A stretch of 64,000 nt of DNA from Thalassobius sp965218685 (GCF_965218685.1 NZ_OZ244657.1:1922001-1986000), one strand, 5' to 3'. Positions 17,517 to 26,049 are shown, numbered from the stretch's first letter. A program made the numbers and translations. Notes: generated by a model not told the origin, from the sequence alone.

Positions 17517-18017
17517 CTATTCGGCGGCAGCCCGGGTCGGCAGGTGGCGAAACTGTCCTGCGCTAAACAGCAACGGAGATTGCGCCGGATCGCAGTCAAA
17601 CTCGACCACTTGGCCGATGAACAGCACGTGATCGCCGACCTCGATCTCTTGGACGATATCAGTCAGGAACAGCGCAGCGCTGCCGGGCAGAAAAGGCAAG
17701 CCCGCGCGTTCGGCCAAGACATGGTCCTGGCCTGGTTGCGGTCGTCCCGCGAAATGCAGTGCAGTGGCTTGCATCGTTTCCGACAGGATATTCACCGCGT
17801 ATCGGCCTGATTGGCGCAGTTTACCCAGCATGCGGCTTTTCTTATCGATCGAGACCGTCACAAGGGCCGGATCCAACGAGACCGACATGAACGCGTTCGC
17901 GGTCATGCCGTGATCGCCTTCGTCCGTGCGGGTGGTGACGACGGTGACCCCGGTCGCAAAGGCGCCGCAGGCGTTGCGAAAGGCGCGAGGGTCCATCGAT
18001 TTCGTCTGCTCAGACAT
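17517..18017 (-). CDS. flavin reductase family protein (FMN-binding split barrel)
   Basis: A 166-aa protein of the HpaC/NtaB-like flavin reductase family. FRNACGAFATGVTVVTT, GMTANAFMSVSLDPALVTVSI, GRYAVNIL and a C-terminal GQVVEFDCD segment are the family blocks. Such enzymes supply reduced FMN or FAD to a partner monooxygenase, but no such monooxygenase is adjacent. It is the first gene of a minus-strand group with the short AMP-ligase and thiolase homologue, separated from the ligase by 96 bases. Confidence 0.85.
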   Translation of the reverse strand: MSEQTKSMDPRAFRNACGAFATGVTVVTTRTDEGDHGMTANAFMSVSLDPALVTVSIDKKSRMLGKLRQSGRYAVNILSETMQATALHFAGRPQPGQDHVLAERAGLPFLPGSAALFLTDIVQEIEVGDHVLFIGQVVEFDCDPAQSPLLFSAGQFRHLPTRAAAE

Positions 18018-18189
18018 TGCTCGTTTCTTCCATTCGTTGGTTCAACAGCTGCAAATGTTCGGCCCTGATGGTTGCCGGGCCGGGACACGCCTGCAATTGC
18101 GCCGCGCGGGTAAGTCGGGTTTGGGTCGAGAAACGACCTGCCCATCCTTGCACTACACGGGCTTCGCGACCATTGCATGGAAGATTTGT

Positions 18190-18210
18190 GCCAGAAATTT
18201 GATCTGGCAG
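18190..18210. promoter_or_regulatory. inverted repeat upstream of the flavin reductase gene
   Basis: TGCCAGA and TCTGGCA flank a 7-nt AT-rich spacer, immediately after the stop codon of the DUF849 remnant and about 170 bases upstream of the flavin reductase start. It could be an operator for that operon or the old terminator stem of the decayed gene. No T-run follows on the minus strand. Confidence 0.35.
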
Positions 18211-18211
18211 G

Positions 18212-18562
18212 TTAAGTGGCGGGCAAGTCAAGGATTTCCCGCGCTTGGGCGACCATAGCCACAGTCCGGCCCGCTTGCTGTGCATATTCCACCGCGCGCT
18301 GAACCAAAGCCGCGTTGGATGGGGCCAGCGTGTTATTGTCCAGACGGATATTGTCCTCAAGCCTAGTGCGCAAATGCCCTCCCGCCTGGGCGGCCCATTG
18401 GTTCAGATCGGCCTGATGGCGTCCGATACCGGCGGCGCACCACGGGGCATCAGCGCCGAACAGGGTTTTCACCGTGAGCTGAACATAGGGGCGCTTTGCC
18501 AGCTCGCCGCGATCCCACATCAGCTTGGCGTGGTAGATGTGGCTTAGGTCAAACGCCTGGGG
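18212..18562 (-). pseudogene. C-terminal fragment of a BKACE/DUF849 (beta-keto acid cleavage) gene
   Basis: Reading on the minus strand from about 18562 gives FDLSHIYHAKLMWDRG, then YVQLTV, KTLFGADAPW, GIGRHQ, a GGHLRTRLEDNI segment, and AREILDL before the TAA at 18212-18214. This is the last third of a beta-keto acid cleavage enzyme, which condenses a beta-keto acid with acetyl-CoA. Normal length is about 280-310 residues; only about 115 remain. The segment between YVQLTV and KTLFGADA also looks shorter than in relatives, which suggests an internal in-frame deletion. The 5' end abuts LysR-type sequence on the other strand, so the gene is broken. Confidence 0.75.
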
Positions 18563-18565
18563 CAG

Positions 18566-18958
18566 GGGGCCGAGGGCCGGTTACGCATCGGCTTTGTCGG
18601 CTCTTCCCCCTTTGTAATTCTGCCGACGATCATCAAGACCTTCCGCGCCAATTACCCCGAGGTGAACCTGTCCCTGTCACCGATGAACAACGCCCAACTG
18701 AACCGCAGCCTGATCGGGCGCGAGATTGACCTCGCCTTCGCGCGGCCCGCTTTGCGAGACGCCGAATTTCGCACGCTCGAGCTGGGGGACGAGCCGTTGA
18801 TCGCCGCCACGCCCGATACGGTGGCAACCCAGAAACCGGGCCGGATCACCATTGATGAGCTGCGCGATCAAAGCTTTATCCTGTATCCCGAATTCCCGGC
18901 GACCATCCTATGCTGACCTGGTGCTGGGGTGTTGCGAGACTCACGGGCTGAAGGTGCG
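18566..18958 (+). pseudogene. LysR-family (CatR/BenM-like) regulator fragment with a frameshift
   Basis: From about 18572 the plus strand encodes EGRLRIGFVGSSPFVILPT and then an effector domain including ATPDTVATQKPG and SFILYPEFP. The HTH domain is absent. At about 18896-18903 the frame breaks: reading on gives Cys-stop at 18914-18916, whereas shifting by one base gives PRPSYADLVLG, the expected continuation. One extra G in the CCGGCGA run explains this. Homology continues to about GLKVRKR near 18958 and then changes to catB-like sequence on the other strand. So this is a truncated, frameshifted relic of a LysR regulator of the catechol/benzoate type. Confidence 0.8.
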
Positions 18959-18967
18959 CAAGCGGTT

Positions 18968-19162
18968 GGCCGCCTTGATGCTTTCGGGGCTTTCTGCGCC
19001 ATAGCTCATCCCCCCGATCGAGGTGCCTTCGCCCAAACCCACCGATCCATTCGAAAAACGGACGCGCACCAGCACGAAGGATTGCACCAACATCGTCGTC
19101 ATGGACAGGACATGCCCCCGGATGGTGGGCAGGTCGACGATAGAGGTTTCGATTTGATCGAT
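18968..19162 (-). pseudogene. N-terminal fragment of muconate cycloisomerase (catB-like)
   Basis: On the minus strand from 19162 there is an open frame of about 65 codons: IDQIETSIVDLPTIRGH, VQSFVLVRVRF, GSVGLGEGTSIGGMSYG and ESPESIKAA. These are the first 65 or so residues of a muconate cycloisomerase of the enolase superfamily, which acts in the catechol branch of the beta-ketoadipate pathway. The barrel domain with all catalytic residues is missing, and a TAG occupies the position before the first Ile where a start would be expected. It meets the LysR fragment tail-to-head at about 18960. Confidence 0.75.
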
Positions 19163-19276
19163 CTAGGGCAAGGGGCTGTTCCCGAACAATTTGGAATTAA
19201 ATGAATTTTCGCCCCTGACAGCCTGAATTTCCAATACCCGCCGGGTGTCGGTTGATACCCGTTGTCCTGGGACGGT
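19163..19276. other. non-coding stretch beside the pseudogene cluster
   Basis: This 114-base segment separates the catB remnant from the stop of the AsnC-family gene. I see no open frame with family resemblance and no clear terminator. Together with the three fragments before it, it makes 18212-19276 the only stretch over 300 bases in the window without an intact gene, apart from the promoter region near 45.5 kb and the gap near 46.9 kb. Confidence 0.6.
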
Positions 19277-19735
19277 TTAAACGGGCAGGTCACGGCTGCG
19301 CTTGATCTCGCGCAGGACCACGTTCGTTTGCGCGCTTTCCACGGCGGGCAGACGGAACAGAAAGTCTTCGAGAAAGGTGTTGTAGGCTCCGATATCCTGG
19401 CACAGAACCCGCAGGATATAGTCGGACTGCCCGGTCGTCGCATAGCAATCCAGAACCTCGGGCCGGCTTTCCACGGCGCTGATAAACTGCTGCAGATGCT
19501 CGGGATTGTGGCGTGTCAGATGGACTTGGACCAACGCCTGAAAGTGCAAGCCTAGGGCAGGGGCCGATACGACCGCACGATACCCTTCGATGGCGCCGGC
19601 CTGTTCCAAGGCGCGGACTTTGCGCCACAGCGCCGATTGCGACATGCCCACTTTTTCAGCCAGCTCGCTGTTGGATATGCGGCTGTCCGCTTGCAGAAGT
19701 TTCAGGATCAGGCGGTCCCGTCGGTCAAGTTGCAT
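19277..19735 (-). CDS. Lrp/AsnC family transcriptional regulator
   Basis: A 152-aa regulator. The N-terminal helix-turn-helix (LDRRDRLILKLLQADSRISNSELAEKVG and SQSALWRKVRALEQAG) is followed by a RAM/AsnC effector-binding domain ending in RLPAVESAQTNVVLREIK. It is transcribed divergently from the indolepyruvate:ferredoxin oxidoreductase gene 128 bp away and very likely controls it in response to an aromatic or branched amino acid. Length is normal for the family. Confidence 0.9.
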   Translation of the reverse strand: MQLDRRDRLILKLLQADSRISNSELAEKVGMSQSALWRKVRALEQAGAIEGYRAVVSAPALGLHFQALVQVHLTRHNPEHLQQFISAVESRPEVLDCYATTGQSDYILRVLCQDIGAYNTFLEDFLFRLPAVESAQTNVVLREIKRSRDLPV

Positions 19736-19751
19736 TGGATGAATATACCAT

Positions 19752-19842
19752 AGAATTGCTACTGTCCGGAAAGATTAGCCAAGTTTCTTCAATTCTTATC
19801 CCAAAACAGGTCAAAAAAGCCAGAATAAATGGTTCAGAATTG
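19752..19842. promoter_or_regulatory. AGAATTG repeats between asnC and the oxidoreductase gene
   Basis: AGAATTG occurs at 19752-19758 and 19836-19842, and its complement CAATTCT at 19790-19796, all in the 128-bp divergent promoter region. Repeated half-sites of this kind would suit Lrp/AsnC octamer wrapping. The repeats are short and could be chance in AT-rich promoter DNA. Confidence 0.3.
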
Positions 19843-19863
19843 TGATCGGTAGGGAGAGCGCAG

Positions 19864-22800
19864 ATGACTGACCAATCACATCAGGTCCAGCCATATCGGC
19901 TGGAGGATAAATACATTCGTGAAATAGGTCGGGTATTTCTGACCGGAACGCAGGCCTTGGTCCGCATCATGCTGGACCAAGCGCGCCGCGATCGTGCGGC
20001 GGGGTTGAATACTGCCGGTTTCATTTCGGGTTATCGAGGTTCGCCCCTGGGAATGTTGGATCAAGAGCTGTGGCGCGCTGGGGATGTGATCGAAGCGGCA
20101 AATCTGACCTTCATGCCGGCAGTCAACGAGGATCTGGGCGCAACCGCTGTTCTGGGCGCTCAGCAGGCCAGTCTGGACCCCGATTGTCAGCACGAGGGCG
20201 TGTTCTCGATGTGGTATGGCAAGGGGCCGGGCGTAGATCGGTCGGGCGATGCGTTACGACACGGAAATGCCTATGGCTCGGCCCCTAAGGGCGGGGTGCT
20301 GGTGGTTGCGGGCGATGATCATGGCTGTGTGTCTTCGTCTATGCCGCATCAATCCGATGTGGCCTTCATGACCTGGTTCATGCCCACACTGAACCCCGCA
20401 TCCGTTGGCGAATATCTGGCGTTTGGCGAATATGGTCTGGCGCTCAGCCGCTTTTCAGGAACATGGGTCGGCTTCAAGGCGATCTCGGAAACGGTGGAAA
20501 GCGGCCAATCGGTAGAGCTGCACCCCGATCGCAATTTTAACCTGCCCGAAATTGATCTGCCCCCGGGCGGTCTGCACGTGCGAAGGGCCGATCTGCCCAG
20601 CCCCCAGATCGAGACCCGTCTGGAGCACAAACTGGCCGCGGTCGAGGCTTTCGTCGAGGCCAACCCGATTGACCGGCGCATCTATGACCTGCCCAAGGCG
20701 ACATTCGGGTTCGTCACGACGGGCAAAGGCCATCTGGACCTGATGGAGGCCCTGCGCCTGCTGGGTCTGGACGAGGCCGCCTGCCGCCGTTTGGGTATCG
20801 ACATCTACAAGGTCGGCATGGTCTGGCCGCTGGCTCGCCGGGATGCGCTGTCCTTTGTACGGGACAAGCAAGAGGTCATGGTGATCGAAGAAAAGCGCGG
20901 CATTATCGAAAGCCAGTTCAAGGAATACTTCTATGACTGGCCTGGGGATAAGCCCCAGAAAATGGTGGGAAAACACCGGGCTGCGGGCGATCCCCTGCTG
21001 CCATGGACGGGCGAGCTGTCGCCTTTGGGTCTGGTCCCATATGTTGCCGAACGTCTGGATCGGTTCTTTCCCGCCGAAGGTTTGCTGGACAAGGCGCGTT
21101 CGCTGACTGATCAACCACCGCAAATTTTAAGCATTCCGGGGGCCACGCGGACACCCTATTTCTGTTCAGGATGCCCGCACAATACCTCGACCAAGGTGCC
21201 CGAAGGCAGCAAAGCGGCCTCGGGGATCGGATGTCATGTGATGGCCAGCTGGATGGACCGCGATACCGAAGGCTTTGCCCAAATGGGCGGCGAGGGCGTG
21301 CCTCATGTGGTGGCCAGCAAGTTCAACGGCGGTAAGCATATTTTCCAGAATTTGGGCGAGGGGACTTGGTACCACTCGGGGTCTCTTGCGATCCGCCAGG
21401 CGGTCGCGGCAGAGGCAAATATCACCTATAAAATCCTCTATAACGACGCCGTTGCCATGACAGGGGGGCAGCCCGTCGACGGGCCGGTTTCTGTCAGTGG
21501 GATTGCCTTTACCTGCCGCGCCGAAGGGGTGAAGCGGATCGCCCTGGTCTCGGACGATATTCGCAAATTCAGCCCAGATGAATTCCCGCCTGGTACCACT
21601 TTTCACGACCGGTCTCAGATGGACGCCGTGCAGCGTGAATTGCGCGACGTGCCCGGCGTCAGCGTGCTGATCTATGAACAAACCTGCGCCACCGAAAAGC
21701 GCAGACGCCGCAAGCGGGGCACCATGGAAGATCCCAAACGGTTTGCCTTCATCAACCCCGCGGTTTGCGAAGGCTGCGGCGATTGCTCGGTCGAAAGCAA
21801 TTGCCTGAGCATCGAGCCACTGGACACGCCCTTGGGCCGCAAGCGCAAGGTTAACCTGTCCACCTGCAACAAGGATTTCAGCTGCCTGAATGGGTTCTGT
21901 CCCAGCTTTGTCACGATCGAGGGCGGCGTGCGGCGAAAACGCAGCCCGGTGGCGCATGATCTGCCAGCGCTCTGCGCAAAACTGCCCACCCCCGCGCAGC
22001 CATCGCTTGCACAGCCCTATGATCTGCTTGTCACTGGCGTGGGCGGAACCGGTGTTCTGACGGTCGGAGCCCTGATTACCATGGCCGCCCATATCGAAGG
22101 CAAAGGCGCCAGCGTTCTGGATTTCACCGGGTTTGCCCAGAAATTCGGGACGGTGCTTAGCTATATCCGGTTGGGCAACCATCCATCCGACATACATCAG
22201 GTGCGGATTGATCACGGCGCGGCGGACGCTGTGATTGGATGTGACGCGGTGGTGTCCTCGTCCCCGCGTGCGTCGGTCCACTATCGTCGCGGCACTCGGG
22301 TGGTTCTAAACCTGGCCGAGATGCCAACGGGTGATCTGGTTCTGCGCCGGGATGCCGCGTTGAACATTGATCAGCGCGCGGCCGCGATCCGTGCGGTTGT
22401 CGGGGATCATGTGTCCGGTCTGGATGCCAACAAACTGGCCGAGGAACAGCTGGGCGATAGCGTCTTTGCCAACGTGATCCTGTTGGGTATGGCGTGGCAA
22501 AAAGGACTGGTGCCTGTCAGCGAGCTTGCCCTGAAACAGGCAATCCAACTGAACGGGGTGGCTGTCCGGGAAAATGCCATGGCCTTTGATCTGGGGCGGG
22601 TGTTGGCCGTTGATCCGGGGCGCGTGACCAAGGGGCAAGGCGAGAAGCAGCCTCAGACACTTGAGCAAATGTTGGACCGGCACACCGCCTATCTGACTGC
22701 CTATCAGAACGCAGGCTTTGCCCGGCGCTATCGCCAGACGATCCAGGATTTCCAGAAGGCGCTTCCCACAGGGCAGGCGGATCTGGTGCCTTTGGCGGCG

Positions 22801-23268
22801 AAGTCGCTGTTCAAGCTTATGGCCATCAAGGACGAATACGAGGTGGCGCGCCTGCATACCCAAGCGGATTTTACGCAGATGCTTGCGCAAGAATTCGAAC
22901 CGGGGTTTCGGGTGAACTACCATTTGGCTCCGCCGCTTTTGTCTGGCGCGAAGGACGCTCGGGGGCGGCCGCAAAAACGCCAGTTCAAAGCGTGGCTGAC
23001 CCCGGTTTTGCGGGGCCTGGCCCATTTGCGGGGGCTGCGTGGCACGCTGATTGACCCGTTCGGCCATACTGCCGAACGCCGGGAGGAGCGCGCATTAATC
23101 TTGTGGTTCCAAGGCATTCTGAACGAACTGCCCGCCCGGCTGGATCACCTGCCTGAAGGGGCGGCGCAGGAAATCCTGTCCGCGCCGCTGGATTTCCGCG
23201 GCTTTGGCCCGGTCAAGCAGGCCGCTGTGACCAAGGGTAAGGCCCGCGTGTCCCGGATTTTGTCCTAG
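19864..23268 (+). CDS. fused indolepyruvate:ferredoxin oxidoreductase (IorA-IorB type)
   Basis: A 1134-aa single-chain 2-oxoacid:ferredoxin oxidoreductase. N-terminal pyrimidine domain (ISGYRGSPLGMLDQELW), TPP-binding domain (CSGCPHNTSTKVPEG and GIGCHVMASWMDRD), ferredoxin-like cluster region (CEGCGDCSVESNC then CNKDFSCLNGFCPSF), and the C-terminal gamma domain (GVGGTGVLTVGALITMAAHIEGK). It decarboxylates arylpyruvates to aryl-acetyl-CoA with reduced ferredoxin. The ATG at 19864 follows AGGGAGA. A standalone fused gene with a divergent AsnC regulator is common in Proteobacteria and points to aromatic or branched amino-acid catabolism. It ends four bases into the convergent CoA-transferase gene. 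Confidence 0.92.
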   Translation: MTDQSHQVQPYRLEDKYIREIGRVFLTGTQALVRIMLDQARRDRAAGLNTAGFISGYRGSPLGMLDQELWRAGDVIEAANLTFMPAVNEDLGATAVLGAQQASLDPDCQHEGVFSMWYGKGPGVDRSGDALRHGNAYGSAPKGGVLVVAGDDHGCVSSSMPHQSDVAFMTWFMPTLNPASVGEYLAFGEYGLALSRFSGTWVGFKAISETVESGQSVELHPDRNFNLPEIDLPPGGLHVRRADLPSPQIETRLEHKLAAVEAFVEANPIDRRIYDLPKATFGFVTTGKGHLDLMEALRLLGLDEAACRRLGIDIYKVGMVWPLARRDALSFVRDKQEVMVIEEKRGIIESQFKEYFYDWPGDKPQKMVGKHRAAGDPLLPWTGELSPLGLVPYVAERLDRFFPAEGLLDKARSLTDQPPQILSIPGATRTPYFCSGCPHNTSTKVPEGSKAASGIGCHVMASWMDRDTEGFAQMGGEGVPHVVASKFNGGKHIFQNLGEGTWYHSGSLAIRQAVAAEANITYKILYNDAVAMTGGQPVDGPVSVSGIAFTCRAEGVKRIALVSDDIRKFSPDEFPPGTTFHDRSQMDAVQRELRDVPGVSVLIYEQTCATEKRRRRKRGTMEDPKRFAFINPAVCEGCGDCSVESNCLSIEPLDTPLGRKRKVNLSTCNKDFSCLNGFCPSFVTIEGGVRRKRSPVAHDLPALCAKLPTPAQPSLAQPYDLLVTGVGGTGVLTVGALITMAAHIEGKGASVLDFTGFAQKFGTVLSYIRLGNHPSDIHQVRIDHGAADAVIGCDAVVSSSPRASVHYRRGTRVVLNLAEMPTGDLVLRRDAALNIDQRAAAIRAVVGDHVSGLDANKLAEEQLGDSVFANVILLGMAWQKGLVPVSELALKQAIQLNGVAVRENAMAFDLGRVLAVDPGRVTKGQGEKQPQTLEQMLDRHTAYLTAYQNAGFARRYRQTIQDFQKALPTGQADLVPLAAKSLFKLMAIKDEYEVARLHTQADFTQMLAQEFEPGFRVNYHLAPPLLSGAKDARGRPQKRQFKAWLTPVLRGLAHLRGLRGTLIDPFGHTAERREERALILWFQGILNELPARLDHLPEGAAQEILSAPLDFRGFGPVKQAAVTKGKARVSRILS

Positions 23269-24398
23269 TCGTCTTGCCCCAGCGCCGGCGCTGCGCGATC
23301 GGTGGCCAAAACGCTGCGCGAGAACGTGATCGGAGTGCGAATACCCGCGATCCCTTCGGGGGCGATGCGCAACTCGCGCTCGACTACCTGGGGTTCGCTC
23401 AGCGCCTCGGGGATGGTGTTGATCGGGCCGACGGGAACGCCCGCCAGTTCCAGCCGCTCGATCAGGTCAGACTTGTCGTGCCGGGTCGTGACGGTGCTGA
23501 TCCGTTGGCAGATATCCTCGCGGTTTTCGACGCGCGCGGGGTTGGTGGCAAAGCGCGGATCGCTGTCCAGCCCGTCCAGACCCAAGGCACCGCACAGCGC
23601 CGAGAACTGCCGGTCATTGCCGCATGCGATGATGAAATGCCCGTCCGCGCAGGGAAAAACCTGATAGGGCACGATGCTGGGATGGGCGTTGCCCATCCGC
23701 TTGGGCTGTGTGCCCCCCAACAGATGGCTGGCGCCTTGGTTGGCCAGCACGCCAATGCCGCAATCCAGCAAGGACATGTCCACATGCTGCCCCATGCCCG
23801 AGCGTTCGCGCTCGGCCAGCGCGGCCTGAATGCCGATCACTCCATAAAGGCCGGTGAACAGGTCAATCCAGGCCACGCCAACCTTTTGCGGTTCGCCATC
23901 AGCATCGCCTGTCAGGTGCATGATGCCGCTCATCCCCTGCATCAGAAAGTCATAGCCCGGTTGCTTGGCGCGCGGGCCGGTCTGACCGAACCCGGTGACC
24001 GAGGCATAGACCAAACGCGGATTGATTTGCGCGATGCTGTCATAATCCAGCCCGAATTTCCTTAGACCGCCAACCTTGAAATTCTCGATCAGCACATCGG
24101 CCTCGGCGATCATCTCTTTCAGCTTAGCCAGCGCATCGGGGTCCGAAAAATCGCAAGTGACCGAGCGTTTGCCCCGGTTGGCCGAATGGAAGTATGCGGC
24201 AACGGTTTCCGTGTTTCCGTCCTTCAGCGGTCTTTCAAAGAACGGAGGCCCCCAGCGCCGGGTATCATCGCCCTCGGGCGCCTCGACCTTGACGACATCG
24301 GCGCCCAGATCCGCCAGGGTTTGACCGATCCAGGGGCCGGCCAGAATGCGAGCCAGCTCGATCACTTTCAAGCCTTTCAGGGGGGATTCCTGCGTCAT
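23265..24398 (-). CDS. CaiB/BaiF family (class III) CoA-transferase
   Basis: A 377-aa family III CoA-transferase. LKVIELARILAGPWIGQTLADLGADVVKVEAPEGDDTR starts the protein as in most members. The catalytic Asp lies in KQPGYDFLMQGMSG, and the C-terminal DRQFSALCGALG region is conserved. It swaps CoA between carboxylic acids. Which acids is unknown; CaiB-type neighbours here are an oxidoreductase that makes aryl-acyl-CoA and a divergent LysR regulator. Divergent from the LysR gene across a 100-bp promoter region. Confidence 0.88.
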   Translation of the reverse strand: MTQESPLKGLKVIELARILAGPWIGQTLADLGADVVKVEAPEGDDTRRWGPPFFERPLKDGNTETVAAYFHSANRGKRSVTCDFSDPDALAKLKEMIAEADVLIENFKVGGLRKFGLDYDSIAQINPRLVYASVTGFGQTGPRAKQPGYDFLMQGMSGIMHLTGDADGEPQKVGVAWIDLFTGLYGVIGIQAALAERERSGMGQHVDMSLLDCGIGVLANQGASHLLGGTQPKRMGNAHPSIVPYQVFPCADGHFIIACGNDRQFSALCGALGLDGLDSDPRFATNPARVENREDICQRISTVTTRHDKSDLIERLELAGVPVGPINTIPEALSEPQVVERELRIAPEGIAGIRTPITFSRSVLATDRAAPALGQDD

Positions 24399-24405
24399 GG
24401 GGTAC

Positions 24406-24469
24406 CTCGGTGTTGAATAAGCATTCAGATTGGGAAATAATATTGAGATAAATTCTCAGTAATACCGAG
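24406..24469. promoter_or_regulatory. nested inverted repeats between CoA-transferase and lysR
   Basis: An inner perfect repeat TGAGA-TAAAT-TCTCA (24444-24458, 15 bp) has the size and dyad form of a LysR box. An outer pair, CTCGGT (24406-24411) and ACCGAG (24464-24469), encloses it. The site lies 40 bp upstream of lysR and 46 bp upstream of the CoA-transferase start, the usual place for LysR autoregulation and target activation. Confidence 0.45.
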
Positions 24470-24498
24470 ATTACAGCAAGTTTATATTCCATGGGGGA

Positions 24499-25389
24499 AT
24501 GCATATGCGGCCACGACGCTTTTTACCCTCGATCCGCCTGCTTCTGGCTTTTGATGCGGTGATGCGGTTGGGTTCGGTCACGGCGGCAGCTTCGGAACTG
24601 AACCTGACCCAAAGCGCCGTCAGCCGTCTGATCCTTTCGCTCGAGCAGCAGCTGGGCAAGGAATTGTTCACCCGCGCACGCCGTCGGCTGATCCCCAATA
24701 CCGCCGCTCATGGGTACCACAAACACATCGCGCGGGCCTTGGATATCGTGCAGCGCGCCAGCATGTCGGTTGTTGCCAACCCGGACGGAGGAACGCTGAC
24801 GCTGGCGGTGCTGCCGACCTTTGCCACCCGTTGGCTGGGACCGCGACTGAGCGATTTTCTGGCGCAGACGCCTGGCGTGGCCGTGAACCTTTCCACGCGG
24901 ATCGGGCGGTTTGACTTCGCGGACGAGGCGTTTGATGCCGCGATTTTCTATGGTCAGCCCGATTGGCCCGGAGGTCAGCATCTGAAGCTGTTTGACGAAC
25001 AGGTCACGGCCTGTGTCTCGCCTCAGTTCGCGCAGCAATACCCGATGCGCAGCTTGTCGGATCTCGCGGACGTGCCCAAGCTGCAACTGGAATCGCGCCC
25101 CACGGTCTGGGCGGATTGGTTCGAAGGGCAGGGCGCCCCCGTTCCGAACACCGAAGGGATGCTGATGGATCAGTTTTCCATGATGATCCAGGCCGCGATT
25201 TCAGGGCTTGGGGTGGCGTTGCTGCCTGACTATCTGACCCAGACAGAAATAACCGAGGGGCGCCTGGTGCCGATTTTCCAGCAGGCCGTTCCGGTCCGTG
25301 GGGCGTACTGGCTGGTCTGGCCCGAGGAAAAATCGCAGGACGCCCCGTTGCCAGCCTTTCGCGACTGGTTGTCGTCGCAGGCGCGGTAG
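24499..25389 (+). CDS. LysR family regulator (GcvA-like)
   Basis: A 296-aa LysR protein. HTH with SIRLLLAFDAVMRLGSVTAAASELNLTQSAVSRLI is followed by the effector domain with RLGPRLSDFLAQTPGVAVNLSTRIG. The start could be the ATG at 24499 or the in-frame ATG at 24505, both close behind GGGGGA. The effector-domain pattern (LSTRIGRFDFADEAFDAAIFYG) resembles the GcvA/AmpR subgroup. It is divergent from, and likely controls, the CaiB/BaiF CoA-transferase. It converges with the GntR gene and leaves no gap. Confidence 0.88.
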   Translation: MHMRPRRFLPSIRLLLAFDAVMRLGSVTAAASELNLTQSAVSRLILSLEQQLGKELFTRARRRLIPNTAAHGYHKHIARALDIVQRASMSVVANPDGGTLTLAVLPTFATRWLGPRLSDFLAQTPGVAVNLSTRIGRFDFADEAFDAAIFYGQPDWPGGQHLKLFDEQVTACVSPQFAQQYPMRSLSDLADVPKLQLESRPTVWADWFEGQGAPVPNTEGMLMDQFSMMIQAAISGLGVALLPDYLTQTEITEGRLVPIFQQAVPVRGAYWLVWPEEKSQDAPLPAFRDWLSSQAR

Positions 25390-26049
25390 CTACATCTTTT
25401 CGATAGCACGAGTGGCGGTATCTCGGATGTGGTCCTCCATCAGGCGGGTGGCCTTGTCGGTGTCGCGTGCCAGTACGGCCTCTTTGATCAGGCGGTGTTC
25501 TTCGAATTTCTTCCTCCCGCGTCCTTCGGTCGACATCTTGGTGATGAATCGGTAGCGGTCCAGCTGGTTGAACATGATCGAGCGTAGTCGGATCAGCCAC
25601 CTGCTGTCACATGCTGCAACTAGGGATTCATGAAACTCGCGGTGGCGTTCGACCCATTCGTCGTGCCGCTCCATCCGCTGTTCCCAGGGCAGGCTTTCGA
25701 TCAGGCTGAGCCGGTGATAGGCCGCCACGATATCGGTTTCCCAGTCGTCATCGCCATTCGTTATCGCCTCGGCCAGGGCGCGAGTTTCCAGGTCCAGGTA
25801 AAGATCAACGATTTCAGACAGTTCATCCGCAGAAACCGGAGCAACGCGGAACCCTTTGCCAGCGTCCAAAGTGACGAAACCTTCGGATAGAAGCGAGGAC
25901 AGCGCCTCGCGCAGGGTGCCGATACCGACGTCGTATCGCTTGGTCAGGTCAGCAAATTTCAAGCGCATCTCTGGCTCGAAAACGCTGCTGACGATGTCCA
26001 GGCGCAGTTTGCTGACAACCTCGTGCCCGCTGGCGGCTGCTCTACCCAT
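25390..26049 (-). CDS. GntR family regulator, FCD (FadR-type) subgroup
   Basis: A 219-aa regulator: winged HTH (LKFADLTKRYDVGIGTLREALSSLLSEGFVTLDAGKGFRV) and a C-terminal FCD ligand domain with Asp/His residues suitable for metal binding in EFHESLVAACDSRWLI and EDHIRDTATRAI. I choose ATG 26049 over the GTG 12 bases upstream because AAGGTGAGGA is well placed for it. Divergent from the FAH-type hydrolase gene. Perfect ATTTTCGAAAAT palindromes in between are its likely operators, so it probably represses the downstream catabolic module. Confidence 0.88.
   Translation of the reverse strand: MGRAAASGHEVVSKLRLDIVSSVFEPEMRLKFADLTKRYDVGIGTLREALSSLLSEGFVTLDAGKGFRVAPVSADELSEIVDLYLDLETRALAEAITNGDDDWETDIVAAYHRLSLIESLPWEQRMERHDEWVERHREFHESLVAACDSRWLIRLRSIMFNQLDRYRFITKMSTEGRGRKKFEEHRLIKEAVLARDTDKATRLMEDHIRDTATRAIEKM

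Noticed and set aside
18212..19276. Insertion sequence or transposon as the cause of the gene graveyard
   Set aside because: I saw no transposase piece, terminal inverted repeats or target duplication around the breakpoints.
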